Shown here piece after piece: positions 16,210 through 23,767 of a stretch of DNA of 41,354 nucleotides. How positions within the stretch are numbered: position 1 is the first letter of the stretch; every line of letters starts with the position of its first letter. Source of the stretch: Polaromonas sp. UBA5171 (GTDB lineage Bacteria; Pseudomonadota; Gammaproteobacteria; Burkholderiales; Burkholderiaceae_C); the NCBI GenBank assembly GCA_002413395.1, contig DHWX01000026.1:43100-84453 (forward strand), read 5' to 3'. The position numbers and the translations under genes are program-made. The notes under the pieces were generated by a model that saw only the letters and a program-made list of their open reading frames with translations, ran no database searches and was not told the DNA's origin.

Positions 16210-16782
16210 TCAGCGCAGCGGCTTTGCCACAAAGCCGATCACCAGCCCTTGGGGCGTGACGGTGATGCTGCCCGGCTCCAGCCCCAGGCCATCCGGAAGC
16301 GCCAGATCCTGCGGCCGCAGTTGGTGCAGGACCACTTCGTGCAGGGTCTGCTCGGCCAGTGTGGGCCCGTACGCACTGAGCAGTTCGGCAGGGCCCGGCG
16401 GCAGGCCGGCAAAGCGCAGCGAATTGACCCGCAGATGGTGCGCGCGCAGGGTTCGGTCGCTGGCTTCGTAGCGCAGCGCAAAATCCAGATCCAACTCGCC
16501 GGCATAGCTGTGCCCCAATACCGGGCCTTTGGCTTCCACCACCATGTCGGCGCCCAGCCGGTTCAGTTCGGGCAGCAAACGCAGGCGTGGTGCCTGCACA
16601 TCGAGATCAAGCAGCCCATTCATCACGGGATAGCGCCGCGGGAAACGCCGCGCCAGGGCCTGCTGCAATTGTTCGGCGGACACCTTGTAGCCGGGCTGGC
16701 CGCGCGCTCCCGGCGCGGCCGAACAGGCGTTCCCTCCCAGCGCCAGCCAGCCGGCCACGATCAACAACAGTCTGCGTTCCAT
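16210..16782 (-). CDS. Exported DUF1439-like protein
   Basis: A 190-aa protein with a cleavable N-terminal signal (MERRLLLIVAGWLALGGNAC). The Cys20 could be a lipidation site, but the residues before it (G-N-A) fit a lipobox poorly. The mature part resembles the YceB/DUF1439 family of periplasmic or lipid-anchored proteins: a KVSAEQLQQALARRFPRRYPV start and alternating beta-strand segments. The start at 16782 is chosen because GGAAGGA lies just upstream; a longer frame to 16833 lacks a signal. It is divergent from the beta/gamma-crystallin gene, and the shared promoter-like motif lies between them. Assignment to DUF1439 is by impression. Confidence 0.65.
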   Translation of the reverse strand: MERRLLLIVAGWLALGGNACSAAPGARGQPGYKVSAEQLQQALARRFPRRYPVMNGLLDLDVQAPRLRLLPELNRLGADMVVEAKGPVLGHSYAGELDLDFALRYEASDRTLRAHHLRVNSLRFAGLPPGPAELLSAYGPTLAEQTLHEVVLHQLRPQDLALPDGLGLEPGSITVTPQGLVIGFVAKPLR

Positions 16783-16856
16783 CCAGTTCCTTCCATTGGA
16801 GCCGCAATTGTGCGCCCGGTGCGCCACCCGCACCGGCGGACAAGCAATCGTGGAAT

Positions 16857-16888
16857 CGTCCTACATGGCGCGCTGCGGTCCACTGGTA
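16857..16888 (+). promoter_or_regulatory. Bipartite promoter-like motif, copy 2
   Basis: CGTCCTACA (16857-16865), 17 bp, CTGGTA (16883-16888), two bases, TTCA: the same words and spacing as at 14040-14071, with unrelated spacer sequence. It lies 93 bp before the start codon of the beta/gamma-crystallin gene and points the same way. Confidence 0.6.
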
Positions 16889-16981
16889 CCTTCATCTATC
16901 AGCTACGTGGCGCTCTGTTGGTTACCCGTACAGATCCTTTCAGGAATTGCAGCCCACCACAACTTTTTACAGGAGCTAGGA

Positions 16982-18088
16982 ATGAATGCACTATTGAGAA
17001 ACACCCTGGCGCTGGCCGCGGTGGCCATCGCCACGCAAGCGGTCGCGCAGGTGACCTTTTACGAACATGACGGCTTCCAAGGCCGGTCTTTCACCACGGG
17101 AAGGCAGATTGGCAATCTTGAGCGCTCTGGCTTCAATGACCGCGCCTCGTCGGTCGAAGTTGTCGGCGACCGGTGGGAGGTTTGTGAAGACGTTCGGTTC
17201 AGCGGTCGGTGTGTCATCTTGCGCCCGGGCCGTTATCCGTCGCTGGCCGCGATGGGCCTGGATGACCGCGTTTCATCGGTGCGCGCCGTGAGCCGGAACG
17301 CGCGCATCGATGACCAGCGTTATGCGCCCGCTCCGGTGGCCGCACAGGTCACCTTTTACGAGAATGAAAATTTTGGCGGTCGGTCCTTCACCACGGACCG
17401 GCCGGTCGAAAACTTCGGGCGCATTGGTTTCAATGACCGCGCGTCGTCCGTCGATGTTGTCGGCGCGCCGTGGGAGGTTTGCGAAGACGTTCGGTTCGGC
17501 GGTCGATGTGTCATCTTGCGTCCGGGCCGTTATCCGTCGCTGGCCGGGATGGGCTTGAATGACCGCATTTCATCGGTACGGTCCGTGGCCCGGAACGAGC
17601 GCATCGATGACCAGCGTTATGCGCCCGCGCCCGCTCCGGTTGCGGCCCCCGACTACCGCCGTCGCAATGACGAGCGACTGTACGAGGCGAACGTTACTTC
17701 AGTGCGCGCGGTGGTCGGAACACCCGAGCAGCGATGCTGGGTCGAGCGTGAACAAGTTCCGCAGGACCGAAGCAACGCCAACGTACCCGGAGCAATTGTC
17801 GGCGGCATCATTGGCGGCATTCTGGGTCACCAGGTGGGGGGCGGAAGCGGCAAGGATCTCGCCACGGTCGGCGGCGTTGTAGCCGGGGCTGCGGTGGGTG
17901 CCAACGTCGGCAACGGACAGCAACCCTCTACTCAGGATGTCCAGCGTTGCAAAACCGTACCCAGCCACGCCCGACCCGAATACTGGGATGTCAGCTACAA
18001 CTTCCGGGGCCAGGAGCATCGTGTTCAGATGACTGCTCCGCCTGGATCTACAGTGACCGTCAACGAGCAGGGTGAGCCCCGGAAGTAA
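16982..18088 (+). CDS. Secreted beta/gamma-crystallin-like protein with glycine zipper
   Basis: A 368-aa exported protein. The signal peptide ends A-V-A before Gln23. Two nearly identical 99-aa units follow (residues 24-122 and 123 to about 221), each beginning VTFYE and reading as a beta/gamma-crystallin Greek-key pair. Each unit carries two (N/D)(N/D)xx(S/T)S calcium-binding motifs: NDRASS and DDRVSS in the first, NDRASS and NDRISS in the second. Around residues 268-312 comes a glycine zipper (GAIVGGIIGGILGHQVGGG and GGVVAGAAVGANVG) like that of the 17-kDa surface antigen family, which would insert in or lie at the outer membrane. AGGAG precedes the ATG. It has its own promoter-like motif and terminator. 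It is probably a calcium-binding envelope stress protein; the function is not established. Confidence 0.88.
   Translation: MNALLRNTLALAAVAIATQAVAQVTFYEHDGFQGRSFTTGRQIGNLERSGFNDRASSVEVVGDRWEVCEDVRFSGRCVILRPGRYPSLAAMGLDDRVSSVRAVSRNARIDDQRYAPAPVAAQVTFYENENFGGRSFTTDRPVENFGRIGFNDRASSVDVVGAPWEVCEDVRFGGRCVILRPGRYPSLAGMGLNDRISSVRSVARNERIDDQRYAPAPAPVAAPDYRRRNDERLYEANVTSVRAVVGTPEQRCWVEREQVPQDRSNANVPGAIVGGIIGGILGHQVGGGSGKDLATVGGVVAGAAVGANVGNGQQPSTQDVQRCKTVPSHARPEYWDVSYNFRGQEHRVQMTAPPGSTVTVNEQGEPRK
17051..17644 (+). repeat. 297-bp tandem duplication within the crystallin gene
   Basis: Unit 1 begins at 17051 and unit 2 at 17348, an offset of exactly 297 bp (99 codons). Both start with a GTG/GTC-ACC-TTTTACGA block and share long near-identical runs, such as the bases encoding VILRPGRYPSLA and IDDQRYAPAP. 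Differences are scattered and in frame. Confidence 0.88.
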
Positions 18089-18108
18089 GCCCTTCCGCAA
18101 TGAGCAGA

Positions 18109-18136
18109 ACAAGACGGTCCTTCGGGACCGTCTTGT
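18109..18136. terminator. 12-bp hairpin with TTCG tetraloop
   Basis: ACAAGACGGTCC (18109-18120) and GGACCGTCTTGT (18125-18136) pair perfectly around TTCG, giving the very stable C(UUCG)G tetraloop. It begins 20 bp after the stop of the crystallin gene. No long T-run follows, but position and stability make it a transcript end. Confidence 0.8.
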
Positions 18137-18501
18137 CGTGTGATTCCGGATCTTTCCGAACTATCTCAAGACCTCTCACCACAGCCAGGCGCAGCACAAT
18201 TTCCGCCAGCGTCGGGACTATTGCGACCCGAAACGTTGGGGTCGAACTGGCCGCCATGAGGTCAAAACCGGCTTAATTTTCGCCTAAGCATGGGTGCCTA
18301 GAATCATTCTTCATCAGTGGCATCTGTTCAGTTCGTCCTCTGCATTGGGATGAAGGAACTGGCGTTTTTTAGGTGGAGTCAGATGAATTTCCAGAGCTGT
18401 GGCGTACCTTTGTTGCTGCTGACGATGTCAGCCGAATATGACAACCCACGACTTGAAAAATAAATTGCCGCGCTCCAACCATCACCAACAGGAGTCCTGT
18501 C
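18137..18501 (+). promoter_or_regulatory. Leader region of the Bat operon
   Basis: About 365 bp without a convincing gene. CAGTTC (18329-18334) and GAACTG (18356-18361) form an imperfect hairpin followed by TTTTTT (18365-18370), an attenuator-like arrangement if transcription starts upstream. GCTGAC-GAT-GTCAGC (18418-18432) is a perfect 6-bp inverted repeat between a TTGCTG and a TATGAC that could be -35 and -10, so it may be an operator. AGGAG precedes the ATG at 18502. All read by eye. Confidence 0.35.
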
Positions 18502-19503
18502 ATGGATACCGCAACACGCGATTTGAACCACGTAAGCAGCAACGCTCTTTCCTCGTTCAAGAGTTTGCGCCAATACCTCAATACCCAAATTTTGGGGCAA
18601 GAAAAACTGGTTGAAAGTTTGTTGGTGGCCTTGTTGGCGGACGGCCATCTGCTGGTCGAAGGGCCGCCCGGCCTGGCCAAGACGCGCGCCATCAAGGCGC
18701 TGGCGCACGGTCTGGAGTGCGAGTTTCAGCGGGTGCAATTCACACCCGACATGTTGCCGGCTGACCTGACTGGCTCCGACATTTATCGACCCGAGGAAGG
18801 CAACTTCCACTTCCAGCGCGGCCCGCTTTTCCACAACCTGGTGCTGGCTGACGAAATCAACCGGGCACCGGCCAAGGTGCAGTCCGCGCTGCTGGAGGCA
18901 ATGGGCGAGCACCAGATCAGCGTCGGCCTGTCCACCTATGCGTTGCCACGGCTGTTCCTGGTGATGGCCACGCAGAATCCGATCGAACACGAAGGCACCT
19001 ATCCCCTGCCCGAGGCGCAGCTGGACCGGTTTATGCTGCATACCCTGGTCGATTATCCGGACCGCGCCACCACCCGCCTGATCATGGATTTGACGCGGCG
19101 CGAGGCGCTGGATGGGCGCGAGTTGCCGCCGCCGACGCGCCACGTGACGCAGGAAATCGTGTTCACCGCGCGGCGCGAAGCACTGAGCATCACGCTGACC
19201 GGATCGGTTGCCGACTACATCGCCGCCCTGGTCGATGCGACGCGGCATCCCGCAACCTACAGCGAGCAGCTGGCCCAATGGTTGCGCTGGGGTGCGAGTC
19301 CGCGCGCGGCGATTGCGATCGAGCGCGGCGCCCGGGCGCTGGCCTGGCTCGATGGGCGTGATTACGTCAGTCCCGAGGATGTGCAGGCGATCACGCCCGA
19401 CGCGCTGCGCCACCGCCTGCTGCTCGACTACACGGCACAGGCGCGCGGCATTACCGCGCAAAGTTGCGTCGATGAACTGTTGCGGCTGATTCCCGCACCA
19501 TGA
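18502..19503 (+). CDS. MoxR-family AAA+ ATPase
   Basis: A 333-aa cytoplasmic AAA+ ATPase, thought to act as a chaperone or activator together with VWA-domain proteins. Walker A is G-P-P-G-L-A-K-T (54-61), Walker B is LVLADE (113-118) with NRAPAKVQSALLEAM, and sensor 1 is MATQNPIEHEGTYPLPEAQLDRF, a segment characteristic of MoxR. The C-terminal helical lid contains LRWGASPRAAIAIERGARALA. First gene of a seven-gene operon; its TGA overlaps the next ATG (ATGA at 19500-19503). Confidence 0.95.
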   Translation: MDTATRDLNHVSSNALSSFKSLRQYLNTQILGQEKLVESLLVALLADGHLLVEGPPGLAKTRAIKALAHGLECEFQRVQFTPDMLPADLTGSDIYRPEEGNFHFQRGPLFHNLVLADEINRAPAKVQSALLEAMGEHQISVGLSTYALPRLFLVMATQNPIEHEGTYPLPEAQLDRFMLHTLVDYPDRATTRLIMDLTRREALDGRELPPPTRHVTQEIVFTARREALSITLTGSVADYIAALVDATRHPATYSEQLAQWLRWGASPRAAIAIERGARALAWLDGRDYVSPEDVQAITPDALRHRLLLDYTAQARGITAQSCVDELLRLIPAP

Positions 19504-20402
19504 AACTGCCCGATCTCATGGATCTGGTGGTGCAGCGCGGCGCCGTGCACGGGCTGAGCCTGCATGCGCGCCGTCCCGCGCTGGCGCAATTGCAGGGGGA
19601 ACATCGCAGCGCCCAACGCGGTCGCGGACTGGAATTTGAAGAGGTGCGACCCTATGCCGCGGGCGATGATGCGCGCACGATCGACTGGCGCGTGACTGCA
19701 CGACGCGGCAAGCCGCATACCAAGCTGTTCCGTGAAGAACGCGAACGCCCGGTCTGGATCGTGGCCGACTTGCATCCCGGGCTTTTCTTCGGCAGTCGGC
19801 GCCAGTTCAAGTCGGCGCTGCTGCTGCACGCTGCAGCGTTGCTCGGCTGGGTGGCAGCGTTGGGCGGCGACCGGGTGGGGGCCGTGATTAGCGATGGCAG
19901 CGCTGCACCGCGTATCCTGCCAGGGCGCACCCGTGAAGCCGGCGTGCTGCCGATGCTGCAAGCGCTGGTGGAGTGCCAGCCGCGCGCGCCGGGCACGCCA
20001 GTCCAGACCGGATTGCAAGCTGCCTTGACGACGCTGCGTCCGCTGTTGCAGCCTGGCAGCCTGGTTCTGCTGCTGAGCGACTTTACCGGCCTTGACACGG
20101 GTGTTGAGGACATCCTGGCTGGCGCAACCGCGCAAAACGACTGCCGCTTGCTGTGGATCACCGATCCGCTGGAGCGCAGCGGCTTGCCCGCAGGCACCCA
20201 TCGCGTTGGCTTGCCGGAGCGCCTGTGGTGGATGGATGGACGGGGCAGTCGCAGCGCCTGGCAGGCCGCTTGGGGCAGGCGCGAACAAGCGCTGACAGCA
20301 TTGGCGACACGCCTTAATCTGCCGCTGGTTCGGCTCGATACGTCCGACGCCTTGCCCGGTCGGCTGATCTCCCTGCTCAAGGAGCCCACATGGGCAGCGT
20401 GA
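19500..20402 (+). CDS. DUF58 protein, Bat operon
   Basis: A 300-aa protein of the DUF58 family, whose C-terminal part resembles a von Willebrand A fold. The diagnostic segment is RGRGLEFEEVRPYAAGDDARTIDWRVTARRGKPHTKLFREERERP (about residues 41-83). No transmembrane helix is evident, so it is probably a cytoplasmic partner of the MoxR ATPase. It overlaps moxR by 4 bp at its start and the next gene by 13 bp at its end, which implies translational coupling. Confidence 0.92.
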   Translation: MKLPDLMDLVVQRGAVHGLSLHARRPALAQLQGEHRSAQRGRGLEFEEVRPYAAGDDARTIDWRVTARRGKPHTKLFREERERPVWIVADLHPGLFFGSRRQFKSALLLHAAALLGWVAALGGDRVGAVISDGSAAPRILPGRTREAGVLPMLQALVECQPRAPGTPVQTGLQAALTTLRPLLQPGSLVLLLSDFTGLDTGVEDILAGATAQNDCRLLWITDPLERSGLPAGTHRVGLPERLWWMDGRGSRSAWQAAWGRREQALTALATRLNLPLVRLDTSDALPGRLISLLKEPTWAA

Positions 20403-20851
20403 AACCCGACTGGCTCGCGCAACTGTCACCCTCCCACGCGCCACCGCCACCGGGCTGGTGGCCGCTGGCGCCGGGCTGGTGGGCGCTGGCGCTCTTGATG
20501 GTCATCGCCCTCGTCGGCGTGTCGCTTTGGCAGCGCCGCCCGCAGGTGCGCTTGCGCCGCGCCGCCTTGCGCGAACTGGTGCAACTGGAAAAAACCGAGA
20601 CCGGTGATGCCGACCTGGCACAAGGCCTGGAACACCTGGTGCGCCGCTACGCGGTGGCGCGTTTTGGGCGCGAAGCCGTCGCGGGCCTGAGCGGCGCACA
20701 CTGGATTGCCTTTGTCGTCGCGCATGGTGGCACGGACTGGCGCGGTGATGCCGGTGCCGGGTTGCTGCAAGCCGCTTATGGTGGCACCTCCCAATCTGAT
20801 CGCACACGCTGGATCTCGGGCGCACGGACATTTTTCAAAGCGCGAACATGA
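20390..20851 (+). CDS. DUF4381 membrane protein
   Basis: A 153-aa protein with a Pro-rich N-terminus, one transmembrane helix (about WWALALLMVIALVGVSLW, residues 25-42) and a basic cytoplasmic segment beginning QRRPQVRLRRAALREL. This is the layout of DUF4381 proteins that sit between DUF58 and VWA genes in Bat/MoxR operons. It contains the word HWIAF and ends in TFFKAR. It overlaps the preceding gene by 13 bp and the next by 4 bp (ATGA). The role is unknown beyond membership of the complex. Confidence 0.85.
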   Translation: MGSVKPDWLAQLSPSHAPPPPGWWPLAPGWWALALLMVIALVGVSLWQRRPQVRLRRAALRELVQLEKTETGDADLAQGLEHLVRRYAVARFGREAVAGLSGAHWIAFVVAHGGTDWRGDAGAGLLQAAYGGTSQSDRTRWISGARTFFKART

Positions 20852-21813
20852 TTCACCTTGCCTGGCCATGGATGGCGTTGCTTCTGCCTTTGCCCTGGCT
20901 GGTGGGCCGCCTGGTGCCGCCTGCCAGGCCGCAGGGCGGTGCGCTATTTCTGCCGTTTGCGGCGACCGTGTCAGCCGACTGGACACCGGGTCTGCGGGCC
21001 AATTCGCGCTGGCGCGTGCTGTTGTTTGCACTGGTCTGGGTGTTGCTGGTGGGCGCGGCCATGCGCCCGCAGTGGCTGGGCGAGCCGCAGCCAGTTCCCA
21101 CCACCGGGCGACGCTTGATGATGGCCGTCGACACCTCCGGCTCCATGGCCGAACAAGACATGGCTGGCGGTGCCACGCGGCTACAGGTGGTGCAGGCCGT
21201 GGCCGGTGATTTCATACGCCACCGCATGGGCGATCAGGTTGGCCTGATCCTGTTCGGCACCCGCCCTTACCTGCAAGCGCCACTGACGGCCGATCTCGAC
21301 ACGGTGGGCCAGTTTTTGCGCGAATCGGTGATTGGGGTGGCCGGGCCGCAGACCGCCATCGGCGATGCCATCGGGCTGGCGATCAAGCGCTTAAACGCCC
21401 ATCGCACTCAGTCAGGACCGAAAGGGGAAATGGTGCTGATCCTCCTCACCGATGGTGGTAACGATGCCGGCTTGATGGACCCGATCCAGGCCGCCAAGAT
21501 GGCCGCCGCCGCGGGTTTGCGCATCTACACCATCGGCGTGGGGGCCGCCGTACAGCCAGGCGCCTTCATCACAGGCGGCAATACCGATCTGGACGAAAAC
21601 ACGCTCAAAGCCATTGCGCAGATCACGGGCGGCACCTATTACCGTGCGACCGATGTGGCTGCCTTGCAGGATGTTTACGCCCAGATCGACAAACTCGAAC
21701 CCGGCACCGGACCAGCCCAGTGGTATCGCCCGAGCAGCGAATGGTTCCCCTGGCCACTGGCACTGGCGCTGCTGCTCAGTGTGTTTGCCGTCTTCATGCG
21801 GGAGCAGACATGA
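20848..21813 (+). CDS. batA: BatA-like VWA-domain membrane protein
   Basis: A 321-aa inner-membrane protein. Two hydrophobic segments near the N-terminus (about 7-24 and 56-72) and one at the C-terminus (WFPWPLALALLLSVFAVFM) flank a von Willebrand A domain. Its metal-ion-dependent adhesion site D-T-S-G-S is at Asp95-Ser99, with further MIDAS residues in LLTDGGNDAG. BatA proteins belong to aerotolerance/envelope-integrity operons with MoxR; the molecular function is unsettled. ATGA overlaps at both ends. Confidence 0.92.
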   Translation: MIHLAWPWMALLLPLPWLVGRLVPPARPQGGALFLPFAATVSADWTPGLRANSRWRVLLFALVWVLLVGAAMRPQWLGEPQPVPTTGRRLMMAVDTSGSMAEQDMAGGATRLQVVQAVAGDFIRHRMGDQVGLILFGTRPYLQAPLTADLDTVGQFLRESVIGVAGPQTAIGDAIGLAIKRLNAHRTQSGPKGEMVLILLTDGGNDAGLMDPIQAAKMAAAAGLRIYTIGVGAAVQPGAFITGGNTDLDENTLKAIAQITGGTYYRATDVAALQDVYAQIDKLEPGTGPAQWYRPSSEWFPWPLALALLLSVFAVFMREQT

Positions 21814-22829
21814 CCGCCAACGCACTCCTGCAGGCCTTTCATTTTTTGCGTCCCCCGTGGCTGCTGGCATTGCCTTTTTTATGGGTCATCGTATTCTGGC
21901 TGGCGCGGCGCCGCACGCGCGGCGAAGACTGGTCCAGCATCATCGACGCCGACCTGTTGCCGGCGCTGCGGCTCGATGCTGATAGCAGCAGCAACGGCGC
22001 CGGTCGCACCCTGCGCCCCTGGCCCTGGCTGGCTTTGGCATGGACGCTTGCGGTACTGGCTTTGGCCGGCCCAAGCTGGCGACAAAACCGCGTGCCGGCC
22101 TATCGCGCCCCGGCAGCCTGGGTGCTGGTGCTGGACCTTTCGCCTTCCATGGAGCTGGCCGATCTCGCCCCCAATCGTGTCACGCGGGCGCGCTATGCGA
22201 TTGACGACATGCTCGGTGCAGCGCGCGATGCACGAGTCGGCCTGGTCGTCTTCAGCGATGAGCCTTACACGGTGACGCCGCTCACGCAGGACGTGGCCAC
22301 GGTGCGCGCACTCATGCCCTCGCTGGCGCCCGGGATGATGCCAAGCGCCGGGGACCATCTGGCACCCGCACTCGATCAAGCGCAAAAACTGCTCACGGCA
22401 TCCGGCGCCAGTGATAAACGCATCGTGGTCGTGACCGACGGTTTCGACGATCCGGCCGCTGCGCTGCGGGCCGCTGCTGCGCTCAAGACGCAAGGCGTCG
22501 CCATCAGTGTCGTGGGCGCGGGGACCCCGGGCGGCGCACCACTGCGCAGCGCCGACGGAAGTTTTGCACAGGATGCGAACGGTCAACCTCAGCTGGCGCG
22601 CCTCGATGTCGATCAGTTGCAACAGCTGGCCACGGTCGGCGGCGGACGCTACGTTGACATGGCCCATCTGCCCAGCCTGGTTTCCGACCTGCAGGCATCG
22701 TCACAAGGACCGGGTGAGGCCATCGCCGCACCGGGCGTTGAGGTCGCTCACTGGCGCGACGCCGGCGCCTACCTGCTGCCAGCGTTGCTGTTGCTGGCAG
22801 CGCTATTGACGCGCCGGAGATGGCTATGA
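21810..22829 (+). CDS. batB: BatB-like VWA-domain membrane protein
   Basis: A 339-aa inner-membrane protein built like its upstream neighbour: hydrophobic N-terminal segments (about 15-32 and 71-87), a von Willebrand A domain, and a hydrophobic C-terminus (YLLPALLLLAALL). The MIDAS motif is D-L-S-P-S (Asp109-Ser113), with Pro instead of Gly, and VVVTDGFDD later. The ATG at 21810 overlaps the batA stop (ATGA); a longer frame to 21720 would run inside batA and is unlikely. Confidence 0.92.
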   Translation: MTANALLQAFHFLRPPWLLALPFLWVIVFWLARRRTRGEDWSSIIDADLLPALRLDADSSSNGAGRTLRPWPWLALAWTLAVLALAGPSWRQNRVPAYRAPAAWVLVLDLSPSMELADLAPNRVTRARYAIDDMLGAARDARVGLVVFSDEPYTVTPLTQDVATVRALMPSLAPGMMPSAGDHLAPALDQAQKLLTASGASDKRIVVVTDGFDDPAAALRAAAALKTQGVAISVVGAGTPGGAPLRSADGSFAQDANGQPQLARLDVDQLQQLATVGGGRYVDMAHLPSLVSDLQASSQGPGEAIAAPGVEVAHWRDAGAYLLPALLLLAALLTRRRWL

Positions 22830-23767
22830 GAAACACGTTTGCGGCACTTGCCCTGCTGGCGCTGGCGGCACAGGCGCAAGCCGACACCGGTGGGTCGACT
22901 CTCTGGCCAGATCTCTGGCGCAATGCAGATCAGCGCGGTGAAGCGATGCTGCAGCAGGGCAATGCGAGCGGCGCGGCGCAGGCGTACGCTGATCCCCGCC
23001 GCAAAGCCTATGCCCAATTCAAGGCCGGCGACTATGCCGCCGCGGCGCATGCGCTGAGCGCCTTCGATGACAGCGAGGCTCACTACAACCGGGGCAATGC
23101 CCTGGCCTACGCCGGTGATTTGCAAGGCGCCCTCAAGGCCTTTGACGCCGCCCTGAAGCGCGACCCAAAAAGTCAGGATGCGCGCCACAACCGCGATCTG
23201 GTGGCCAAGGCGCTTGAGCAACAGCAGCAAAACGACGCTGACAAAAACAAGCCCCAGGACAATAAGCAGGATGGCCAGAAGGACAACAGGCAAAACGGAA
23301 AGCAGGACAGTCAACCGGCGGATAAACCGGCTGACAAGCCAGGTAAGCAAGGCGCTGGCCAGGACGGGAAACCGGGCGACAAACCCGGTGGCAAAGGACA
23401 ACCCCAATCGGCCGCGCAGAATCCGGCGAAAGCCGGGCCAGCCGATGCTCAAAACGCGACAGGGAAAAACATGCCTGGCTCGCCGTCAGCGCAAGACAAG
23501 GCTCAACCCACTGCGCAAAGCGATGCCGAGCAGGCGCGGCGCGACGCCAACGCCAGCATGAGAGATGTCCAACAAGGCCAGGCAGGTGGTGCCGGTAAAG
23601 ACAACGCCGGCGGTGTCAATCCCGCGCAAACCGGTTCCGCCCCCCTGACTGAAACACAGATTGCACAGGAGCAATGGCTGCGCAGCATTCCTGACGACCC
23701 GGGCGGTTTGCTGCGACGCAAATTCCTGATCGAACACCTGATGAGACAGCGAGACGCAAAACCATGA
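22826..23767 (+). CDS. batC: BatC-like TPR protein with charged low-complexity tail
   Basis: A 313-aa exported or membrane-attached protein. The signal peptide is MRNTFAALALLALAAQAQA. TPR motifs occupy about residues 45-130 (YAQFKAGDYAAAAHALSAF, AHYNRGNALAYAGDLQGALKAFDAALKRDPKSQDARHNRDLVAKAL). A long Gln/Asp/Lys/Gly/Pro-rich disordered stretch follows (about 130-270), and the C-terminus is EQWLRSIPDDPGGLLRRKFLIEHLMR, a short motif common in BatC proteins. The ATG at 22826 overlaps the batB stop; ATG at 22820 is an alternative two codons earlier. The disordered part contains short repeats such as DKPGDKPG. Confidence 0.9.
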   Translation: MRNTFAALALLALAAQAQADTGGSTLWPDLWRNADQRGEAMLQQGNASGAAQAYADPRRKAYAQFKAGDYAAAAHALSAFDDSEAHYNRGNALAYAGDLQGALKAFDAALKRDPKSQDARHNRDLVAKALEQQQQNDADKNKPQDNKQDGQKDNRQNGKQDSQPADKPADKPGKQGAGQDGKPGDKPGGKGQPQSAAQNPAKAGPADAQNATGKNMPGSPSAQDKAQPTAQSDAEQARRDANASMRDVQQGQAGGAGKDNAGGVNPAQTGSAPLTETQIAQEQWLRSIPDDPGGLLRRKFLIEHLMRQRDAKP

